DNA of 64,000 bases, from the NCBI GenBank assembly GCA_002840755.1, contig PHBZ01000002.1, forward strand, positions 372,001 through 436,000. The letters run 5' to 3'. The notes below the pieces were generated by a model that saw only the letters and a program-made list of their open reading frames with translations, made no database searches and was not told the origin of the DNA. Below are positions 18,052 through 25,953 of this stretch, one piece after another. Position 1 is the first letter of the stretch. Each line of letters opens with the position of its first letter. This DNA is from Chloroflexi bacterium HGW-Chloroflexi-10 (GTDB lineage Bacteria > Chloroflexota > Anaerolineae > Anaerolineales > Anaerolineaceae). Both the position numbers and the translations under genes were made by a program.

Positions 18052-19785
18052 TTAGCGGTCTACTTCGCCTAAAACAATATCGATTGAGCCAAGAATGGCT
18101 ACAACGTCTGCAATTTTTTCGCCAATGCTCATACTTTGTAAACAAGTCAAATTGATAAAAGAAGGAGCGCGAACATGATATCGCCAGGGATTTGCCTGTC
18201 CCTTAGAGACAATATAGAATCCCAACTCGCCGCGGGGACCCTCAACACGACCATATGATTCTCCTGCTGGCACTTTTGCCTGATATGCTGCCTTGCCTTC
18301 AAGGACAGGCCCATCTGAAATCTGTGATATTGCCTGTTGAATAATTTTAATACTTTGCCGGATCTCTTCAATTCTGATTAGATACCGGTCATAAATATCA
18401 CCATGATAACGAACCGGAATATCAAATTCAAAGCGATCGTAAATGCCATATGGGTCTGCTCTACGAATATCGTAAGGCACTCCGGAAGCACGCAGTAATG
18501 GTCCAGAGGTGGATAATCCTATAGCCTGTTCAGCGCGCAAAACCCCAACACCAATACAACGCGTACGCACAATCTCATTTCCAGTTAAAAACTCATCAAG
18601 CTCGTCAATTTTTCTGAGCAAACGGTTAAATGCCAGATCATGGATCGTTTTATGGATTCCCTCAGGCAAATCTCTAACAACTCCCCCAAATCGAAAGTAG
18701 TTACACATCATTCTGGAGCCAGAGACAGCTTCGAATATATCCAGAATCAATTCACGTTCCTTAAGTGCGTATAACGCCGGGGTAAAAAATGCCCCCAGAT
18801 CATTTAACAAGAAGCCTGTCGTCATAAAATGGCTTTGGATACGGGTTAATTCAGCCATGATAACTCGAATATACTCGGCCCTTTCAGGTGGTTTGATTCC
18901 CATCAGTTTTTCTACAGCCAGAACATAACCAAAATTATTACTCATTGAACTGATGTAATCGAGCCTGTCTGTGAAAGGAATATTTTGAATATAAGTATTA
19001 CGCTCACCAATTTTTTCATGGTTGCGATGTAAGTATCCAACAGCTGGTTTTAGGTCAACCACGGTTTCACCGTCCAACATGGCTACCATTCGAAAAACAC
19101 CATGAGTTGAGGGATGTTGAGGACCCATATTTACAATAAGGTAGTCTGTATCTAGGTCATCTTGGGGTTCTGGTTTCTTTAATCCCAAATATAAGGCGTC
19201 TTCACCTTCCGGAATCCAGGTTTCCGGATCGAAATCTTTAGGATATTTTAAGTTGTCACCAAACGGATTCTTTGTTTCCGCTCTGGTAGCTTTGCCCTCC
19301 GGCCAACGGGAAGAAAATGGCTTCGTCTCTTCCTCATAATAAGCTTCTTTCCAGTCTTTTCTCAATGGGAATCCCTCAAACCCATCCCACATTAAAATCC
19401 GTCGCAGGTCAGGGTGGTTATCAAAATGGATTCCCATAAGATCCCATGCTTCCCGTTCCTGAAATTCAGCTCCCGGAAAAACCGAACACAAAGAAGGGAC
19501 TTTTGCTTCATCCCGGACAACCTGCACCTTAAATACTAATGCTCCACCACCCAAAGAACGATAGACATGATAAACCACTTCAAAGCCATCCGGATGATAA
19601 TCTACCGCCGTAACCGAAGAAAGAAAATCATATCCCCAATCATTTTTAATGGACTGAGCAAAACTTACTAAAAATTCTCGCTCAACAATAAAGCCTTCAT
19701 AATTGGCACGTTCATCCTTTTTTACATGATCGGAATATATCGTTTCAAAATCCGGAATTTGAGAAACAAGAATTTTTTCACTCAT
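18052..19785 (-). CDS. nuoCD: NADH-quinone oxidoreductase fused subunit C/D
   Basis: The 577-residue protein fuses NuoC (residues about 1-180; [26 protein letters not shown] split signature) to NuoD (about 210-577; [28 protein letters not shown], the quinone-site Tyr/His region). NuoD forms the quinone pocket with NuoB. Its start overlaps the end of nuoB by eight bases. The C-terminus ([12 protein letters not shown]) is the normal NuoD end. NuoCD fusions occur in several lineages, so the fusion itself is not unusual. Confidence 0.94.
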   Translation of the reverse strand: MSEKILVSQIPDFETIYSDHVKKDERANYEGFIVEREFLVSFAQSIKNDWGYDFLSSVTAVDYHPDGFEVVYHVYRSLGGGALVFKVQVVRDEAKVPSLCSVFPGAEFQEREAWDLMGIHFDNHPDLRRILMWDGFEGFPLRKDWKEAYYEEETKPFSSRWPEGKATRAETKNPFGDNLKYPKDFDPETWIPEGEDALYLGLKKPEPQDDLDTDYLIVNMGPQHPSTHGVFRMVAMLDGETVVDLKPAVGYLHRNHEKIGERNTYIQNIPFTDRLDYISSMSNNFGYVLAVEKLMGIKPPERAEYIRVIMAELTRIQSHFMTTGFLLNDLGAFFTPALYALKERELILDIFEAVSGSRMMCNYFRFGGVVRDLPEGIHKTIHDLAFNRLLRKIDELDEFLTGNEIVRTRCIGVGVLRAEQAIGLSTSGPLLRASGVPYDIRRADPYGIYDRFEFDIPVRYHGDIYDRYLIRIEEIRQSIKIIQQAISQISDGPVLEGKAAYQAKVPAGESYGRVEGPRGELGFYIVSKGQANPWRYHVRAPSFINLTCLQSMSIGEKIADVVAILGSIDIVLGEVDR

Positions 19786-20446
19786 GGTTCACCTCATCAA
19801 TGATGACGGTAAATCCCTTTTTTTCTGGTTCTCCAGCCATCGTCACATCCCGAATTGATTGGTATTTTCGAAGATCAATTAAATCAGGGCCAAGAACTGG
19901 AACAGGGATTTCTTCCTGAAAATCAGCACGATACCATTCAACCTCAGATAATTTTTCTTGTTCAATTTTTTTCTGCAAAACGATCAATCCGTGCAATAAT
20001 GCTGCTGGCGTTGGTGGACAACCCGCAACATATATATCAACAGGAATAAATTTATCAATACCGGATACAACATTGTAGCCCTCTTTAAATGGTCCACCCC
20101 CGGAAGCGCAGGCACCCATTGCCAGAACGTATTTTGGCTCTGACATTTGGTTATAAAGCCGAACAATTTGCGGAACCATTTTTTTTGTGACAGTTCCGGA
20201 AACGATCATCACATCCGCCTGACGCGGACTGGGACGCATAACCTCCATACCAAAACGGGAAAAATCAAAACGACTGGAGGCGGTTATCATCATTTCTATC
20301 GCACAACATGCCAATCCGAACATCATCGGCCAAAGAGAATTGGCCCGGCTCCAGTTATATATCCGATCTAATGTTGTTACGGATATCTGTCCCTGTAATT
20401 CAGGTGGAATATTAATTCCTGGAGAGTTTAATGCTTCAACAGACAT
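19778..20446 (-). CDS. nuoB: NADH-quinone oxidoreductase subunit B
   Basis: NuoB carries cluster N2, the last Fe-S centre before quinone. The four ligands are visible: adjacent Cys in [10 protein letters not shown], one in GACASGGG and one in [10 protein letters not shown]. The start at 20446 is preceded by AAGGAG five bases upstream, so the protein is 222 residues. It is the first gene of the nuoB-nuoCD-nuoI-orf-mrp-PSP1-amidohydrolase run. There is no nuoA upstream; instead a divergent SufR-like regulator begins 135 bases away across a large palindrome. Confidence 0.93.
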   Translation of the reverse strand: MSVEALNSPGINIPPELQGQISVTTLDRIYNWSRANSLWPMMFGLACCAIEMMITASSRFDFSRFGMEVMRPSPRQADVMIVSGTVTKKMVPQIVRLYNQMSEPKYVLAMGACASGGGPFKEGYNVVSGIDKFIPVDIYVAGCPPTPAALLHGLIVLQKKIEQEKLSEVEWYRADFQEEIPVPVLGPDLIDLRKYQSIRDVTMAGEPEKKGFTVIIDEVNHE

Positions 20447-20496
20447 TGTTACTCCTTTTGACAAAATGTTCATTTTTGAGAATATTTATCTTCTTT

Positions 20497-20524
20497 ATTG
20501 TAACCGATTTCGTCCCTAATTCAA
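20497..20524 (-). promoter_or_regulatory. putative promoter of the nuoB operon
   Basis: On the minus strand TTGAAT (20519-20524) and TACAAT (20497-20502) are spaced by 16 bases. The -35 touches the edge of the 38-bp palindrome, so a bound regulator would occlude it. Confidence 0.5.
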
Positions 20525-20561
20525 TCGTAATTAAGAAAAAAATTTTTTTCTTAATTACGAT
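20524..20561. promoter_or_regulatory. perfect 38-bp palindrome in the nuoB/regulator divergent promoter
   Basis: The arm ATCGTAATTAAGAAAAAAA (20524-20542) is followed immediately by its exact reverse complement (20543-20561), with no spacer. It lies between the -35 of the nuo operon and the -10-like TATGAT (20565-20570) of the divergent regulator gene. An operator for that regulator is the simplest reading; a cruciform or bidirectional hairpin is also possible, but no coding gene ends here, so a terminator is unlikely. Confidence 0.7.
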
Positions 20562-20581
20562 AATTATGATATTATCAAAAA

Positions 20582-21181
20582 ATGCAAAGGTCCTCACGCG
20601 AAGAAATTCTCTCCTTCTTAAAAACCACACCTGATTCATCCGTTTTGAGCTTGAGTACAGCTTTGAACCTAACCAAAGCGGATATACGCTACCATATCAA
20701 TTTACTTCAGTTGGAAGGGATTGTTGTTCAATCTACTCCAAAACAACCCACAGGACGCGGACGCCCTCCAACACATTTTTCACTTACGCCAGGCTATTAT
20801 GCAGATAACCTCCATGAAGTCCTAATAGAGATACTCCAATTTCTCCCGGATAAAAAATCTACGCTAACTCAGTTGGCCCAACAGTTAATTAAAAAAATGG
20901 AGTCTTCACCCCAAAAAAATGTAATTAAACAACTCAATCAATTGGTCGAATTTCTTAACCTACGGGATTATCAGGCACATTGGGAAACCCATCGCAATGG
21001 TCCTGTTATATTTTTTATGAATTGCCCTTACCGGCGCATACTTGAAGATCATCCGGATTTTTGTCAAATGGACATTGAAATGGTTCAACGCGCCTTAGGA
21101 TGTACAGTAAAGCATTTACAATCTTTCTCAGAAATTAATTCGACTAAATGTAAAATTCAAATCCAGTTTTTTTCACAATAA
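20582..21181 (+). CDS. SufR-like Fe-S-sensing transcriptional regulator
   Basis: The 199-residue protein has an N-terminal DeoR/ArsR-type winged helix (LSTALNLTKADIRYHINLL, then wing GRGRPPTHFSLT) and four C-terminal cysteines spaced C-x12-C-x12-C-x15-C (NCPY, DFC, LGC, TKC). SufR of cyanobacteria and actinobacteria uses a C-x12-C-x13-C-x14-C set to bind an Fe-S cluster, so the arrangement is very close but not identical. It is divergent from the nuo-mrp operon. A TATGAT box ends 11 bases before the ATG and there is no Shine-Dalgarno sequence, so the mRNA may be leaderless. Expected role: repress or activate Fe-S genes according to cluster status. Confidence 0.75.
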   Translation: MQRSSREEILSFLKTTPDSSVLSLSTALNLTKADIRYHINLLQLEGIVVQSTPKQPTGRGRPPTHFSLTPGYYADNLHEVLIEILQFLPDKKSTLTQLAQQLIKKMESSPQKNVIKQLNQLVEFLNLRDYQAHWETHRNGPVIFFMNCPYRRILEDHPDFCQMDIEMVQRALGCTVKHLQSFSEINSTKCKIQIQFFSQ

Positions 21182-21279
21182 AGAAACTATAAACAAAAAC
21201 ACCATGATTTTGATTATTATCAAAAATAATGGATAATAATACTTGAAACAATCCCCAAATAAAGAATAATGGAGTTCGC

Positions 21280-22620
21280 ATGACACAAATAACCCATGTT
21301 ATTAAACGCAGCGGTGCTGTAGTGCCATTTACCCATGAACGGATTACCAATGCGATTTACCGCGCAGCAGTTGCTGTTGGTGGTAGAGATCGCAGCATTG
21401 CTGAAAAACTTAGCCAACAGGTCATCCAGGTTTTAGAGGATCGCCAGGAACAACAGGGCCCACCCACAATTGAAGAAATTCAGGATCTGGTTGAAAAAAT
21501 CCTCATCGAAAACGGACATGCCCGTGTTGCAAAAGCCTACATCCTATACCGCGAAGAACGTGCTCGTAAACGCAAAGAACGCGCTGAACTGGCATCCCGG
21601 CCATCCGAAAATATCCCCTGGGCAAAAATATGGCACATTCTGGATTGGGCTGTAGACCAGGGAGTCCACACCACAGCCTGCTTAAGTGAACGCATTCGCA
21701 AGGGTGATTTCCCAGAGATTGTCCAGGCATCCGAAAAAATGTATGAAATCGACGTTGAAAATGCTGTCGAAATGATTAAAACACGGGAAGACGAACTTCG
21801 CATTGTTATAATTACCGGTCCCTCATCTTCAGGAAAAACAACAACAACAACGAAAATTGGTAAACGATTAGAACGTCTCGGATTAAAATTAGTTACCTTA
21901 AATGTTGATAACTACTTCTATAATCTGGATATGCACCCTAAAGACGAATTCGGTGATTATGATTTTGAAACACCTCAAGCACTCGATTTACCATTAATCA
22001 ATGAACATCTAGCCAATTTAATAAACGGTCAACAGGTTTTAATCCCATTTTATGATTTTAAGACCGGTATGCGTACGGATAAGCTCACCCCGATGGTGCT
22101 AAAACAAAACGAGGTGATTTTAATAGATAGTTTGCATGGGTTATATGCAGATATGACCAGCAGTGTTCCCGATGAACAAAAATTTAAACTCTATCTGGAA
22201 CCTTTAATGCAAATAAAAAATAGCATCGGAGAATATGCCCGTTGGACAGACATTCGTCTCATGCGTCGCATGCTGCGAGACGCAGCTCATCGCGCCTATG
22301 ACCCACGACAAACCCTGAATCATTGGCACTATGTTCGGTCAAGTGAAATGCGCAATATCATTCCGTACATTAGTACCACCGATTATATTATCAACTCAGC
22401 GATGCCGTACGAATTGTGTCTTTATCGCAGTAAATTAATCCATCAATTTGAAACCTGGGTTCGTGAATTTGAGAATGACCCCTTGAGGGTAGACGCTTTC
22501 ACCCGCGCACAACGAACACTGAATATTATTAAGGAGATTCCTGGTGTTGATAATGATCATGATGTACCCGGCGATTCAGTAATTCGCGAATTTATTGGCG
22601 GCAGCACACTGGAATATTAA
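21280..22620 (+). CDS. ATP-cone domain fused to uridine kinase-like P-loop kinase
   Basis: Residues 1-95 form an ATP-cone (VIKRSGAVVPFTHERITNAI, AYILYREERARKR), the nucleotide-sensing module of ribonucleotide reductases and NrdR. A linker of about 80 residues leads to a uridine kinase/phosphoribulokinase-like domain with Walker A GPSSSGKTTTTTK (about residue 182), NVDNYFYNLD and LIDSLHGLY. Catalysis is probably ATP-dependent phosphorylation of a nucleoside or sugar; the ATP-cone suggests control by ATP/dATP. The upstream gap has no obvious shared promoter with the regulator. I know similar fused proteins only as uncharacterised, so substrate and regulation are inference. Confidence 0.83.
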   Translation: MTQITHVIKRSGAVVPFTHERITNAIYRAAVAVGGRDRSIAEKLSQQVIQVLEDRQEQQGPPTIEEIQDLVEKILIENGHARVAKAYILYREERARKRKERAELASRPSENIPWAKIWHILDWAVDQGVHTTACLSERIRKGDFPEIVQASEKMYEIDVENAVEMIKTREDELRIVIITGPSSSGKTTTTTKIGKRLERLGLKLVTLNVDNYFYNLDMHPKDEFGDYDFETPQALDLPLINEHLANLINGQQVLIPFYDFKTGMRTDKLTPMVLKQNEVILIDSLHGLYADMTSSVPDEQKFKLYLEPLMQIKNSIGEYARWTDIRLMRRMLRDAAHRAYDPRQTLNHWHYVRSSEMRNIIPYISTTDYIINSAMPYELCLYRSKLIHQFETWVREFENDPLRVDAFTRAQRTLNIIKEIPGVDNDHDVPGDSVIREFIGGSTLEY

Positions 22621-22702
22621 AATTCCCAATAACATCTTAAAATCGTATGCGTCTGGTTTCAATGATAAAATAGCCTCATTCTAAAAAAGAGAAAGTTTTT
22701 GT

Positions 22703-23296
22703 ATGCAAAACATTCAATCAATATGTGTTTATTGTGGATCTGCGGACGGTTTAAACCAGACTTATTTAGATGCCGCTTTTCTTATGGGTAAATTGCTTGC
22801 TGAACGAAATATTCAATTAATCTATGGTGCAGGTAAAACGGGATTAATGGGCGCAGTTGCAGATGGTGTTCTGGCAAACAATGGAAAAGTTACCGGTATC
22901 GTTCCGAAGAACCTGAATGAACCTCAATTAATTCATAATAATCTCACAAAACTGGAAATTGTTCCGAATATTCACCTTCGCAAAGCACGTATGAGTGAGT
23001 TGGCCGATGCATTTATCGCTCTGCCAGGAGGATTTGGGACATTTGACGAGCTGTTTGAAACCCTCACCTGGGCTCAAATTGGAATCCACCAAAAACCAAT
23101 TGGATTACTGAATACACTACATTACTTCGATCCCTTAATATCCATGGTGAACCACGCTCTCCTTGAAAAATTTATCTATGCTGAGCACAAAATACTATTT
23201 ATCCATGAGGAATTCCCTCAAAATTTGCTCGAAGATTTGATTAAATTTGAACAGCCTCAAGGATTGGATCGTTGGATTAAACGCGACGACAAGTAG
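22703..23296 (+). CDS. LOG-family (TIGR00730) nucleotide phosphoribohydrolase
   Basis: The 197-residue Rossmann-fold protein matches the LOG family, which hydrolyses nucleotide 5'-monophosphates (cytokinin riboside monophosphates in plants, AMP-like nucleotides in bacteria). Diagnostic motifs are IYGAGKTGLMGAVADG and the catalytic PGGFGTFDELFETLTWAQ. Annotated lysine decarboxylase in older databases, which is not supported. It is 82 bases after the kinase gene and 84 before the helicase. The physiological substrate is not evident. Confidence 0.9.
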   Translation: MQNIQSICVYCGSADGLNQTYLDAAFLMGKLLAERNIQLIYGAGKTGLMGAVADGVLANNGKVTGIVPKNLNEPQLIHNNLTKLEIVPNIHLRKARMSELADAFIALPGGFGTFDELFETLTWAQIGIHQKPIGLLNTLHYFDPLISMVNHALLEKFIYAEHKILFIHEEFPQNLLEDLIKFEQPQGLDRWIKRDDK

Positions 23297-23380
23297 AATC
23301 TAAGCACCACAGCAATTTACCCATAAAAAAGGTGGTAAGATTGTGCTTTGTCAAGCCAACCTGATTTTCTGAGTAATAAC

Positions 23381-25309
23381 ATGCTAATTGCCTACAAAAC
23401 CGCTGAACAACACTTCCAATTTTTGAACAATTTGCTCGAACTTGAAGCAGAAGCAGAACGAATTGCAAATTTAAATGCGTTAAAAAACAAAAGAGAACAC
23501 AACGGGGATTCTTCTGGGCAGGTATTAACCAATCTGGTCATTCGCTCGCAGGATGCCGGTATGGGTGGGCGTTTTCTGCTAAATTTTGCCAAACGCAACC
23601 AGAATCTGTCTCTTCCCTGGACAAGACTTGAGCCTGGTTGTCCTGTAATTTTATACGAAGAAGGAAATCAACGATCTGACACAGTCACAGTCAGCTGGCG
23701 TGGCGTTGTCAGCCAGTTAAAAAAAGATACCATTCAGGTTGCATTCACACAGTTACCATTAAGTGAAAACAAACATGCTGTATTTCGATTAGAGCGATCG
23801 ACAGATGAGATTTCCCGGCAACGGCAGCGTTCTGCCATGCGACAGGTCCAGGAAGCACCACGAGATTCTCGCATCGCTATACTACGGGATATTTTGCTGG
23901 GTACACAGATGCCCATGTTTCGCCCACCAGAACCAATAACCCTGATAGATTCAAAACTGAATTCTTCTCAAAAAAAAGCTGTTGAATTTGCTCTCTCAAC
24001 AGATGATGTTGCTATTATTCATGGCCCTCCCGGTACGGGGAAAACAACCACCATGGTTGAATTAATTCGCCAAATTGTCCAAAATGACGAGTCTGTTTTG
24101 GTAGTAGCCCCCAGCAATCTTGCAGTTGATAATCTTTTAGAAAAATTACTATCTTTTGGGCAAAATGCTCTCCGTCTAGGCCACCCTGCACGTATTTTAC
24201 CAGGATTGCACCATCACACACTTGATGAACTGGTAGAAAATCATCCGGATATGCGCCTGGTCCAAAAATTAACCCGCCAGGCTTACGATTTATTTGATCA
24301 GGCCGAAAAATACACTCGTGCAAAACCTGAACCCGGTCAGCGCAAATCAATCAGAGATGAAGCCAAAAGTCTACTGGCGGAAGCAAAAAAAGTAGAAAAA
24401 CAGATTACTTTGAGAGTTTTGGATTCTGCTCATATAATCTGTGCTACGAATACAGGACTCGATCCGGAAATGCTGGGAGATCGTATCTTTAATTGGTGCA
24501 TCATGGATGAAGCCGGCCAAAGCACCGAACCTTCTACCTGGATTCCATTGCTATACGCACAAAATATCGTGTTTACCGGCGATCATTATCAACTTCCGCC
24601 AACAGTCATCTCGCATGAAGCTGCTGTCCGCGGTTTGAATGTCAGCCTGATGGAAAGGGTTTTATCAAAAAACCCGGAAAACATATCAAAAATGCTCACC
24701 ATTCAATACCGTATGCATGCCGACATCATGAATTTTTCCTCAGCCTATTTCTATGGAAACAGCTTGATAGCAGATAATTCCGTTATAGACCATCGTTTAT
24801 GTGATTTACCCGGTGTGGTTCAAACTGAACTAACCGAAACCCCAATCCATTTTATCGATACTGCCGGCGCAAGTTATGATGAGCAGCTCGAAGAAAATGG
24901 AACCAGCACCCTGAATCCTCTGGAAGCTCAATTAGTCCTCAAAAAGTTGGATGATCTCATTGACAGCGGGGTACAACCCAACAATATCGGTATCATCACT
25001 CCCTATGCTGCACAAGCAAATATCCTGCGGAATGCCTGTAAACATTCACAAGTCGATATTGATAGTGTTGATGGATTTCAAGGTCGCGAAAAAGAAACAA
25101 TCATCGTATCACTGGTGAGATCCAACCCGGAAGGTAATATTGGCTTTTTAGCAGACACACGCCGGATGAATGTTGCCCTCACCCGTGCACGCCGCAAACT
25201 AATTGTCATTGGGGATAGCGCCACAATTACAGTAAACCCTTTTTATAATCAAATGATTAACTATTTTGAAAGCATTAACGCCTATCATTCTGTCTGGGAA
25301 GAGAATTAA
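23381..25309 (+). CDS. UPF1/IGHMBP2-type superfamily 1 helicase
   Basis: A 642-residue SF1B helicase. An N-terminal accessory region (about 1-170, including the AYKTAEQHFQFLNNLLELE coiled segment and an OB-like part) precedes two RecA-like domains: Walker A HGPPGTGKTTTMVE (about residue 215), Walker B IMDEAGQSTEP, motif III FTGDHYQLPPTV, motif IV/V IDSVDGFQGREKE and motif VI MNVALTRARRKL. Such helicases unwind 5'-3' on DNA or RNA. I chose the ATG at 23381; an in-frame TTG at 23348 would add eleven residues. No partner gene is evident. Downstream lies decayed sequence. Confidence 0.88.
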   Translation: MLIAYKTAEQHFQFLNNLLELEAEAERIANLNALKNKREHNGDSSGQVLTNLVIRSQDAGMGGRFLLNFAKRNQNLSLPWTRLEPGCPVILYEEGNQRSDTVTVSWRGVVSQLKKDTIQVAFTQLPLSENKHAVFRLERSTDEISRQRQRSAMRQVQEAPRDSRIAILRDILLGTQMPMFRPPEPITLIDSKLNSSQKKAVEFALSTDDVAIIHGPPGTGKTTTMVELIRQIVQNDESVLVVAPSNLAVDNLLEKLLSFGQNALRLGHPARILPGLHHHTLDELVENHPDMRLVQKLTRQAYDLFDQAEKYTRAKPEPGQRKSIRDEAKSLLAEAKKVEKQITLRVLDSAHIICATNTGLDPEMLGDRIFNWCIMDEAGQSTEPSTWIPLLYAQNIVFTGDHYQLPPTVISHEAAVRGLNVSLMERVLSKNPENISKMLTIQYRMHADIMNFSSAYFYGNSLIADNSVIDHRLCDLPGVVQTELTETPIHFIDTAGASYDEQLEENGTSTLNPLEAQLVLKKLDDLIDSGVQPNNIGIITPYAAQANILRNACKHSQVDIDSVDGFQGREKETIIVSLVRSNPEGNIGFLADTRRMNVALTRARRKLIVIGDSATITVNPFYNQMINYFESINAYHSVWEEN

Positions 25310-25609
25310 AAAACAATCCCAGTATTAATAACAATATAACACCATATTGTCTTCTGTTTAATTAATAATCACTCCAAAACCTCAACAGTGTTTTCCGGTA
25401 AAACTGGGTCACTGGTCAGTCTGCTGCGCAACCCGCTCGTTTATTCGGCAACCAGGTAGAACAGGCTGCGCTCTGGCTTAACACACGGGTGGTGGTGGTG
25501 AGTAACGATGAGGCGACATTTTACGATTCAATAGTCGATTATGCCGCTTCCTTAAACTCCTAGCTCATGCGGTCGAAGCAACTGACCCGTCGAAACGAAA
25601 TAACTTTTC
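25310..25609 (+). other. non-coding stretch with degenerate coding remnant
   Basis: No intact gene. From 25411 to 25563 one plus-strand frame reads AAQPARLFGNQVEQAALWL and ends DYAASLNS before a stop; the ARLFG...Y pattern recalls the C-terminal end of LuxR/AfsR-type ATPase regulators, but upstream it is blocked by a stop and has no start. It looks more GC-rich than its flanks. I regard it as a possible decayed gene end; identification is weak. Confidence 0.35.
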
Positions 25610-25953
25610 TACGCGACGACTCGAATCGCCTCTGGCTGATATTGGTATAACCAACTAACTCGCAATCTTATCTGCTAATGGCAGTAGTACACTAAAGACT
25701 GGTCATTTTAGAGTTATATAACAACGGATTCTTTCATCCGGTGACATTGACTTGCTTCACCAAACTATTATTGGCAGTGATAATCGTATTGGGGATGTCG
25801 CATTGGATTAGTGCACCACAATCTGAGCGCGAGCACATTTCCCAGCGGTTAGCCCGCCAAATTATAGTGGCTCATGTTGGAACCATTTATGTTGAGGATA
25901 ACCTGCCTCGCGGTAGTGTTTTCATCATTAAACTAAAATCTACTCCACCGTAA
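25610..25953 (+). pseudogene. decayed sensor histidine kinase (HATPase_c remnant)
   Basis: Three fragments in different frames line up with one histidine-kinase ATPase domain. At 25615 a frame reads DDSNRLWLILV then stops, like the N-box (D-x-x-R-L-x-x-I-L). At 25666-25719 another frame reads LSANGSSTLKT, like the segment after it. From 25696 a third frame gives LVILELYNNGFFHP, where the G1 box DNGPGI has become NNGFFH, and then ARQIIVAHVGTIYVED and RGSVFIIKL, the G2-box region and domain end, with GLGL lost. Stops, frame changes and loss of the ATP-binding glycines indicate an inactive relic. It ends 14 bases inside the convergent glmS 3' end. Confidence 0.7.

Noticed and set aside
20524..20561. 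Palindrome as a terminator
   Set aside because: Both flanking genes start here rather than end, so an operator fits better.
22703..23296. Lysine decarboxylase annotation for the LOG-family gene
   Set aside because: The PGGFGTFDELFE motif is that of LOG phosphoribohydrolases; PLP-binding features are absent.
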